Shown here: positions 60,629-64,000 of the stretch, piece after piece | Layout of the letters: every line of letters begins with the position of its first letter | Position numbering within the stretch: the first letter of the stretch is position 1 | Assembly: GCF_026965555.1 (NCBI RefSeq) | Contig: NZ_CP114040.1 | Location: forward strand, 1,302,001-1,366,000 | DNA: 64,000 nucleotides | Direction: 5' to 3' | Source of the DNA: Nannocystis punicea | Lineage (GTDB): Bacteria; Myxococcota_A; Polyangia; Nannocystales; Nannocystaceae | Notes under the pieces: model-generated | Seen by the model: only the letters and a program-made list of their open reading frames with translations | Told to the model about the DNA's origin: nothing | The model's database searches: none | Translations under genes and position numbers: made by a program

Positions 60629-63600
60629 TTGATACCACGGAAAGACCAGGGTCCGGCCAATCGCTCGCCGGACGATCCGGAGCCGGAGCTCCGTGTGAGA
60701 GCATTGGCCGGTGAGGGAGGCGCCTTCGCGCGCGATGACGGGCCTTCGTCCATCGCCGCGACTGCCCGCTCCGACGCGCCCGGGCAGGCGGAAGCGACGC
60801 CCGCCGTCGAGCGGGCCGCCATGGACGGAGACCGGGCGACGCCGATCCCGGCACCGCCTCCCGGGGACGGCGATCCGCTCGGCAAGCAGCTGGTAAAGCG
60901 GGCGCTGTTCCCCCGCAGAGCGCAGCCCGTTCAGCTCGGGCGGTTCACTGTGCTCAAGCTCCTGGGCCAGGGCGGGATGGGCGTCGTGTACGCCTGCTAC
61001 GACGACCGACTCGATCGCAAGGTCGCCGTCAAGGTCCTGCACCGCGAGGTCGTCCGGGAGCAGGAGACGTCGCGGAAGCGGCTCCTGCGGGAAGCCCAGG
61101 CGATGGCCCGGCTGTCGCATCCCAACATCGTCACCGTGCACGAGGTCGGGCAGGCCGACGGCCTGGTCTACGTGGCGATGGAGTTCGTCCGCGGCGTCAG
61201 CCTGGACGTGTGGGTCCACGAGCCGCGCTCGTGGCGGGAGATCCTGTCGGCGTATCTGCAGGCGGGTCGCGGCCTCGCGGCGGCGCACAGGGCCGGGCTC
61301 GTCCACCGCGACTTCAAGCCGCAGAACGTCATGATCAGTGACGAGGGACAGGTGAAGGTCCTGGACTTCGGCCTCGCGCGCCTGCGCGACGGCGATCCAG
61401 GCGAGGAAGCGCCCGCCGAGGTGCCTGCGGGTTGCGAGAGCGGGCTGCTGCTGCGGCCGCTCACCCGGACGGGCGCGGTCCTCGGCACGCCGGGCTACAT
61501 GTCGCCGGAGCAGCACCTCGGCCGGCGTACGACCGCCGAGAGCGATCAGTTCAGCTTCTGCGTGTCGCTCTATCAGAGCCTGTACGGCGGCTGGCCGTTC
61601 TCCACCGAGTCGTTCCAGGCGCTGCGCGAGGACGCGGTGCACGGTCGCGTCGCGCCGCCGCCGGCGGGCAGTCCGGTGCCGTCGCGGGTGTTCAAGGCGC
61701 TCCGCCGCGGCATGATGGCCGAGCCCGCGGCTCGCTTCGCGTCGATGGCGGACCTGCTGGCGGAGCTCGAGCGTGACCCCGGTGTGTTGATTCGGCGCGT
61801 CGCCGCGCTGGTCGCGACTGCCGTCATTGCCGGCGTGAGCGGCGTCCTCGCCACCACGGGGAAGGTCGCGGTGGAGCAGTGCCCGGACGCGCGCCCGGAG
61901 CTCGCGGGGGTGTGGGACGAGGAGCGCGCGGCGGATGTCCGTACGGCGGTGCGGGCCGTGGCGCCGGCGCGCGCGGCGGAGATCCTGGCCGCGATCGAGC
62001 CGCGGCTCGAGCGATATGCGGCCACCTGGGTGCAGCTGCGGAACGACGCCTGCCGGGCCCACGCCGAGGGGCGACATTCGCCGCAGTTGTTCGATCTGCA
62101 GACCTCGTGCCTCGATCAGCGGCGGGCCGCCCTCGACGCGACCGTCGACGCCTTCGCCCTCGCCCTCGCCGACGCGACGCTCCTCGACAACCTGGTCCAG
62201 ACGGTCGCCGGGCTGCCTCCGCTCGCGACCTGCGCGGACTCCGAGGCGCTGATGGCCGCGCTCCCTCCGCCCGATGAGCCGCTGCGCGCGCGGGTTCAGA
62301 AGCACCGCGAGACCCTCGCTCTCGCCGAGGTCCACGAGCACACCGCGCAGACCCGTCTCGGGCTCCAACTGGTCGAGAGCGTGCTCTCCGACGCGAGGGC
62401 GATCCGCTACGAGCCGTTGCTCGCCGAGGCGTACCTGCGCAAGGGGAGCCTGCAGGTGCTCGAGGGCGCGCCGACGGCGGCGCTGCAATCCTTCGACGAG
62501 GCGCTGTGGACGGCGATCGGAGTGGGTCACGAGGCCGTCGCCGCGCTGACGAGCTCGCGGCGCGGGCTTCTCCTGGCCTATCAACTCCGACGACCCGAAC
62601 AGGCGCGAGCGGAGCTGCGACTCATCGCGGCGCTGAACCGAAAGGTCGAGCGGGATGTGGAGATCTACAGCCAGTTCCTCAACAACGCCGGGGCCGTTCA
62701 TGCGCTCGTCGGAGAGTGGGCCCCGGCTCGGGCGAGGTGGGAGGAGGCTGTAGCCTTGCGCGAGGAGCATGGTCGCCTCGACACGCCGCTCGGCGTCGGC
62801 ACCTTGTTCAACCTCGGCGCCCATCTGCTGAAGAACGGTCGATACGAGGAGGCAGCGCCGATCTTTCACCGCGTCATCGCGCTCTCGGAGGCGTTGTCCG
62901 GCCCGAACCATCCCGAACGCGCGATGTACGAGAGCATGCTCGCCTACGGTCTGACGAATCTCGGTCGGCCGCGCGAAGCGCTCGCGCGGATGCAGGAGCT
63001 GCAGGAGCGCATCGGCAGCAGCGAGAACAAGGTCGCGCGGATGAGCGCCCTGATCGGGCTCGGTCAGGCCGCGCTGGCCCTGGACGACGGTCGTTCGGCG
63101 TTGCAGCACTTTGCCGTCGCGCAACGGACGAGCCCCGAGAATTTCAGGAGCCGCGAGTGGGCCTGGTTGATGCGGGCGGCGGCGGTGGCGGCGGATGTCC
63201 CGGCGATGGAGAACGCGCGCAAGGAGGCGCTCGCCCGGCTCGACGAGCACGGTGATGTCCGCGGCACCACGTATCAGGAGGTGTTGTTCGGACAGGGGCG
63301 AGCGCTGGCGTCGCTCGGCCGGCTGCGCGAGGCGCTGGAGCCTCTGAGCCAGGCGCGGTCGGTGCTCGTCGGTTCGGACGACCCGATTCACGCCATGCGC
63401 CGGGGCAAGCTCTCGCTCGAGCTCGGCCGGCTCCGCGGGCAGCTCGGTGAGCAAGAGGCGGCCGAGAGCGAGCTGCGGACGGCGCTGGCGGAATTCGAGG
63501 CGGTCCTGTCGCCGCGCAACCTGGAGCTCGCCGACGCCATGCTGGCCCTCGGCGAACTCGCGCTCGCGCGCGGGCTCGTCGACGAGGCGGTGCAGTGGGC

Positions 63601-63691
63601 GAGCCGGGCGGAGTCGATCTACGTCACGACGGCAGAGCCCGACCACGGCCCGTTGCTGCAGGCACGAGGGGTGCAGGCGAGGGCTCGCTGA
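60629..63691 (+). CDS. Ser/Thr protein kinase with membrane helix and TPR-rich C-terminal half
   Basis: This 1020-aa protein is read from TTG 60629 with GGAG nine bases upstream; ATG 60822 would also keep the kinase whole. The kinase domain lies at about 103-380: GQGGMG (113-118), the ATP-binding Lys135 in KVAVKVLHRE, the catalytic loop LVHRDFKPQN (226-228 HRD), DFG (246-248), and TPGYMSPEQHLG-like activation end. One membrane helix follows at about 388-410 (AALVATAVIAGVSGVLATTG). The outer half contains about ten TPR-like repeats (AYLRKGSLQVLEGAPTAALQ, NLGAHLLKNGRYEEAAPIFH, MLALGELALARGLVDEAVQW). This is the common myxobacterial PknB-TPR plan, with the repeats probably outside the cytoplasm. 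Confidence 0.93.
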   Translation: MIPRKDQGPANRSPDDPEPELRVRALAGEGGAFARDDGPSSIAATARSDAPGQAEATPAVERAAMDGDRATPIPAPPPGDGDPLGKQLVKRALFPRRAQPVQLGRFTVLKLLGQGGMGVVYACYDDRLDRKVAVKVLHREVVREQETSRKRLLREAQAMARLSHPNIVTVHEVGQADGLVYVAMEFVRGVSLDVWVHEPRSWREILSAYLQAGRGLAAAHRAGLVHRDFKPQNVMISDEGQVKVLDFGLARLRDGDPGEEAPAEVPAGCESGLLLRPLTRTGAVLGTPGYMSPEQHLGRRTTAESDQFSFCVSLYQSLYGGWPFSTESFQALREDAVHGRVAPPPAGSPVPSRVFKALRRGMMAEPAARFASMADLLAELERDPGVLIRRVAALVATAVIAGVSGVLATTGKVAVEQCPDARPELAGVWDEERAADVRTAVRAVAPARAAEILAAIEPRLERYAATWVQLRNDACRAHAEGRHSPQLFDLQTSCLDQRRAALDATVDAFALALADATLLDNLVQTVAGLPPLATCADSEALMAALPPPDEPLRARVQKHRETLALAEVHEHTAQTRLGLQLVESVLSDARAIRYEPLLAEAYLRKGSLQVLEGAPTAALQSFDEALWTAIGVGHEAVAALTSSRRGLLLAYQLRRPEQARAELRLIAALNRKVERDVEIYSQFLNNAGAVHALVGEWAPARARWEEAVALREEHGRLDTPLGVGTLFNLGAHLLKNGRYEEAAPIFHRVIALSEALSGPNHPERAMYESMLAYGLTNLGRPREALARMQELQERIGSSENKVARMSALIGLGQAALALDDGRSALQHFAVAQRTSPENFRSREWAWLMRAAAVAADVPAMENARKEALARLDEHGDVRGTTYQEVLFGQGRALASLGRLREALEPLSQARSVLVGSDDPIHAMRRGKLSLELGRLRGQLGEQEAAESELRTALAEFEAVLSPRNLELADAMLALGELALARGLVDEAVQWASRAESIYVTTAEPDHGPLLQARGVQARAR

Positions 63692-63728
63692 GCGCGGCTC
63701 GGCGCGAGCGCCGAGTAGTAATTTTGAG

Positions 63729-63775
63729 TCATGTCGTTTAGAACATGCCCGATAAGGCATGTCTTTGGAGACATG
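63729..63775. repeat. Cluster of three interspersed hairpins
   Basis: A half-site CATGTC (63730-63735) is followed by ATGCC (63745-63749) pairing with GGCAT (63756-63760) and CATGTCT-TTGG-AGACATG (63758-63775). The last two overlap, so only one can form at a time. They lie between convergent genes ending at 63691 and 63778. The ATGCC/GGCAT stem is again a paired variant of ATGTC/GACAT. Confidence 0.7.
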
Positions 63776-63777
63776 AT

Positions 63778-64000
63778 TCATCCTCGACGCCCGGCCTCGC
63801 GTCGGCGGGCGCGGGCCTCGCGTCGAGCCTGGCGGCGGACGTACCGCAGGGTGGCTGTGCTGATGGCGACGCCGCCGAGCCTGAAGCTCCCCGACGAGGC
63901 GGGGACGGCCGGCGGGACGCGCTCGGGTACCGGCACCGCATCGACGACGCCGTGCGCGGCGCGAGGATCGGTGTCCGTCTCCGCCGGCAGCGGCTCCTCC
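63778..64000 (-). CDS. C-terminal end of an unknown protein (partial)
   Basis: A minus-strand frame enters from the right edge and stops at TGA 63780-63778. It reads as an acidic Pro-rich stretch (EEPLPAETDTDPRAAHG, VPVPERVPPAVP), a short hydrophobic segment (LGGVAISTATL) and a strongly basic tail (RRQARREARARRREAGRRG). The basic tail after a weak helix would suit a membrane-anchored protein. The start is outside the window. Confidence 0.4.
   Translation of the reverse strand, partial: EEPLPAETDTDPRAAHGVVDAVPVPERVPPAVPASSGSFRLGGVAISTATLRYVRRQARREARARRREAGRRG

Noticed and set aside
60170..63781. Open frame of about 1200 codons on the minus strand opposite the kinase gene
   Set aside because: Arg/Leu/His-rich shadow; the plus strand has complete kinase motifs.

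Overview
The window is very GC-rich DNA that looks like a myxobacterium of the Nannocystis type (Myxococcota, Polyangia). The main grounds are the many lipoproteins (about fifteen) built as signal peptide, lipobox Cys, long Thr/Ser/Gly-rich linker and Cys-rich or repeat domain. A Ser/Thr kinase with TPRs, several sigma factors and numerous envelope proteins fit the same picture. This assignment is inference from style; there is no rRNA or other marker gene in the window, and I saw no tRNA, phage or CRISPR.

Layout. 0-9 kb: a DUF305 lipoprotein, a small one-helix membrane protein, an orphan OmpR-type regulator, a DUF389 membrane protein facing an alpha/beta hydrolase, then a decayed stretch with a deleted sulfatase, an unknown 171-aa gene and a histidine-kinase fragment. 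9-16 kb: a minus-strand operon of DabA (DUF2309), a NuoL-like DabB and an extra NuoM-like subunit, i.e. an inorganic-carbon uptake system, with a second copy of the small one-helix protein downstream. 16.7-25 kb: a TerB protein beside an M48 peptidase-TerB fusion, a lipoprotein, a SnoaL-tailed sigma factor with a VOC protein, a beta-propeller lipoprotein, and a thioesterase with a decayed duplicate of its 3' end. 25-31 kb: a BlaI/M56 pair with an operator, a 74-bp tandem array, then a three-gene cassette (beta-barrel protein, ECF sigma, anti-sigma-like TPR protein) facing a SUMF1 lipoprotein.

31-44 kb: an isoprenoid-synthase-fold enzyme, tandem Cys-rich lipoproteins, two leucine-rich lipoproteins (one frameshifted), a succinyl-CoA:3-ketoacid CoA-transferase operon with an unknown gene between its two subunits, and another lipoprotein. 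44-64 kb: a PEP mutase/isocitrate lyase family enzyme, an ankyrin-DUF1963 protein, a MAPEG protein, a protein whose N-terminal half copies the RNA polymerase beta-prime clamp and zinc ribbon, a second barrel/ECF sigma/anti-sigma-like cassette paralogous to the first, a two-haem lipoprotein, a PAS-STAS protein, a lipoprotein and a kinase-TPR protein.

Three things stand out. First, the beta-prime N-terminal look-alike at 49019-50719, which keeps the zinc-ribbon spacing and the sigma-binding clamp helices but has no catalytic domain. Second, the two paralogous barrel-sigma-anti-sigma cassettes, which look like a cell-surface signalling module. Third, a family of short interspersed hairpins (stem ATGTCY/RGACAT or CTGTCY/RGACAG with a loop of usually four bases) scattered over the whole window, mostly between genes but also inside the linkers of three proteins. 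Some copies show compensatory base changes in the stems.
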